DNA of 5,407 nt, taken from NCBI GenBank assembly GCA_026395315.1, contig JAPLYY010000072.1, positions 1 through 5,407 of the forward strand, given 5' to 3'. Numbering within the stretch: position 1 is the first letter of the stretch; the number at the start of each line of letters is the position of its first letter. A model generated the notes under the pieces. It saw only the letters and a program-made list of their open reading frames with translations, made no database searches and was not told where the DNA came from. Below, one piece after another: positions 4,226-5,407 of this stretch. The DNA is from Candidatus Shapirobacteria bacterium (lineage in GTDB: Bacteria; Patescibacteriota; Microgenomatia; UBA12405). The translations under genes were made by a program, and so were the position numbers.

Positions 4226-5407
4226 ATGGATACGAGTCTGCCGACGGCGCTAATTGTCGGAATGGAAAATTTTGGAGCTAAAGAACTGGCGGTGGAGCTG
4301 GTGGCCAGGGGATTGGCGGTAATTGGTGTAGGAGATTACGTGGCAGGAATGAGCGAATATAGTAATTTTGAAAATCGAATTTATTTTAAGGATGTCATAG
4401 AGGAAGTGCGATATATCTTCGATTTTGAGGGAGGTGAAAGCTTCCTTGAAAAGGCGAGAAAAGATCAAGCTAAGTTAATAAAGGTGCGGATTAATAAAAA
4501 AGCGGGGAAATTTGATACAGGAAAACTGGAAGGAATTGATCGGAGAGCCGTAAAATTAAGAGGGATGTTTGGCCCGGGAATGGATAAAAACAGTGACGAA
4601 TCAACAGATTTTTTGGTAAGGGCGGCCGAAGCGGCGGCAAAGAATAAAAACCTGATATTACCGGGTAAAAACAAAAAAGTGCGATTGTTATCGGTAAGAG
4701 ATGGGGTGGAAATAATGATCCGGGCGGCGATGATGCCCGGATTAAACGGGGTAGAAATGGAAATGTGGGGTAAAGAGATAACGTCGGAGAAATTGGCGGA
4801 AAAACTAATTGATGTGGCAAAAATGACCAGGTTTAAAGTGGAGGAAAGCGGGGAGGAGGTAGAGTATCCCGAAAGAAAAGTAGTGGAAAGAGAGTGGGGA
4901 AAAATCAGATGGGAGCCGGAAGCGGAATGGGATAAAGATATCGAGACGATGCTTCAGTATTTTTTAGTAAAGGCGGATGAAGAGGGAAGAAAACCGAAAG
5001 AAAAAAACCCCTCGGTCCTCCGGACCACTCCCCTTGACAGGGGAGCTAAATCAGAAAGATTGATGACGGAGGTGGTGGAGGTAGAAGAAGAAAGTCCAAA
5101 GCCTAAAGTCCAAAATCTAAAAGAGGAGATAAAAGTAGAAGTGCTGGATCCGGAGAAAGAAAAAGAGTGGGAGCTGGAGAAGATTGTGATAAAAAACTCA
5201 AATAATCGGCTGGTGGCAATTGAACCCGACTTCGTCCCGATCGATCGGGACTTCGTCGAGGCGAAGGAAGAAATAAACGCAACAGCCAGCTCAAACCCCT
5301 CAGCCCCGACATTTGTCGGGGCAGCTCCCCTTGACAAGGGAGCCAAAAAAACAAAATGGCCCAAGTTTAGAGGTTTAAGATGGTGGGGGTTGGGAGTGTT
5401 GGCGGTG
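4226..5407 (+). CDS. SDR/epimerase-like domain with charged linker and membrane anchor (3' end missing)
   Basis: The open frame runs 394 residues to the window edge. Residues 6-38 look like the first Rossmann unit of an extended SDR (NDP-sugar epimerase/dehydratase): a strand, a glycine loop VGMENFG (11-17), a helix, and VIGVGD with Asp37. KLRGMFGPGMD (110-120) resembles the family's R-x-x-N-V-Y-G-P stretch, and LLSVRDGVEIMIRAA (154-168) its later helix. Only about 70 residues lie between Asp37 and that motif, against well over 100 usually, and no YxxxK catalytic pair is seen, so the domain is probably inactive. Residues 205-375 are charged and partly built from repeats. From 384 (RWWGLGVLAV) a membrane segment begins. 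The pathway is unknown; surface polysaccharide work is suggested only by neighbours. ATG 4226 is the first start in frame with the Rossmann strand. Confidence 0.75.
   Translation, partial: MDTSLPTALIVGMENFGAKELAVELVARGLAVIGVGDYVAGMSEYSNFENRIYFKDVIEEVRYIFDFEGGESFLEKARKDQAKLIKVRINKKAGKFDTGKLEGIDRRAVKLRGMFGPGMDKNSDESTDFLVRAAEAAAKNKNLILPGKNKKVRLLSVRDGVEIMIRAAMMPGLNGVEMEMWGKEITSEKLAEKLIDVAKMTRFKVEESGEEVEYPERKVVEREWGKIRWEPEAEWDKDIETMLQYFLVKADEEGRKPKEKNPSVLRTTPLDRGAKSERLMTEVVEVEEESPKPKVQNLKEEIKVEVLDPEKEKEWELEKIVIKNSNNRLVAIEPDFVPIDRDFVEAKEEINATASSNPSAPTFVGAAPLDKGAKKTKWPKFRGLRWWGLGVLAV
5006..5047 (+). repeat. Palindromic repeat A, copy 3, translated in the epimerase-like protein
   Basis: It has the family A layout with a changed first stem: GGTCC (5014-5018) / GGACC (5022-5026) in place of GCCC/GGGC. 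The second hairpin is CTCCCC (5028-5033) / GGGGAG (5040-5045) around TTGACA. It encodes NPSVLRTTPLDRGA (261-274), in the same frame as the copy in the polymerase. Confidence 0.85.
5091..5123 (+). repeat. AAGTCCAAA-type imperfect tandem repeat in the linker
   Basis: AAAGTCCAAAGCCTAAAGTCCAAAATCTAAAAG contains about four degenerate units of an AARYCYAA-like motif, two of them AAAGTCCAAA. It encodes SPKPKVQNLK (290-299) in the charged linker. It lacks the palindromic shape of families A and B. A low-complexity linker is the alternative reading. Confidence 0.5.
5228..5257 (+). repeat. 18-bp perfect palindrome inside a 9-base direct repeat
   Basis: GTCCCGATCGATCGGGAC (5234-5251) is a perfect palindrome. 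GACTTCGTC occurs at 5228-5236 and again at 5249-5257, flanking and overlapping it. The segment encodes DFVPIDRDFV (335-344) without breaking the frame. It is unlike the C-arm-first elements and may be a separate small repeat type. Confidence 0.6.
5294..5344 (+). repeat. Palindromic repeat A, copy 4, with a long first stem, in the epimerase-like protein
   Basis: The first hairpin is a perfect 9-bp stem, GCCCCGACA (5303-5311) / TGTCGGGGC (5314-5322), with a 2-base spacer. The second is GCTCCC (5324-5329) / GGGAGC (5338-5343) around TTGAC. It encodes NPSAPTFVGAAPLDKGA (357-373), just before the basic stretch and membrane segment, in the same frame as the other coding copies of family A. Confidence 0.88.

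Noticed and set aside
1344..5344. CRISPR array
   Set aside because: The repeats are irregularly spaced by hundreds to thousands of bases, lie within genes, and have no unique spacers of even length or cas genes.
4954..5364. Reverse-strand open frame of 136 codons opposite the epimerase-like gene
   Set aside because: It reads Ser/Phe-rich low-complexity sequence plus reverse translations of repeat A (APLSRGA). The + strand frame has domain-like content and runs through the whole region.

Overview
The window reads as part of a bacterial chromosome, probably from the candidate phyla radiation (Patescibacteria, Microgenomates-like). That placement is inference. It rests on compact gene packing, a short YidC and short KhpB/Jag, weak or absent Shine-Dalgarno sequences, and genes interrupted by C-rich palindromic repeats. 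The genetic code looks standard: genes end in TAG or TAA, and no TGA occurs inside a recognised gene. All supported genes lie on the + strand.

Positions 1-1345 hold the end of yidD, then yidC and khpB/jag. This is the conserved membrane-insertion and RNA-binding block that in many bacteria sits beside rpmH-rnpA near the replication origin. Positions 1397-3861 hold two tightly packed surface-polysaccharide genes: an O-antigen polymerase/ligase-type membrane protein (Wzy_C family) and a Wzx-type flippase. A 364-base gene-free stretch (3862-4225) carries three C-rich/G-rich palindromes. From 4226 to the window edge runs an unfinished gene. Its product has a shortened, probably catalytically dead SDR/epimerase-like domain, then a long charged linker, then the start of a membrane segment.

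The most striking feature is a set of short palindromic elements, every one with its C-rich arm first on the + strand. Family A has copies at 1344, 2003, 5006 and 5294. Family B has copies at 1571, 2453 and 2578. A related element lies at 3954, and two looser relatives lie in the gene-free stretch. Most share a hairpin whose loop region reads TTGAC or a one-base variant. Five copies are translated inside genes without breaking the frame. In the polymerase, the palindromes and one tandem-like AT-rich repeat all fall in predicted cytoplasmic loops or at the C-terminus. In the epimerase-like protein, two palindromic elements and two other repeat types make up much of the linker. YidC, KhpB and the flippase proper contain none.

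The polymerase and flippase probably act together, the flippase moving lipid-linked sugars across the membrane and the polymerase joining or ligating them outside. The epimerase-like membrane protein may belong to the same surface pathway, but this is not shown. Four of the five gene starts have a TANNNT box 5-7 bases before the ATG, which hints at leaderless transcripts.
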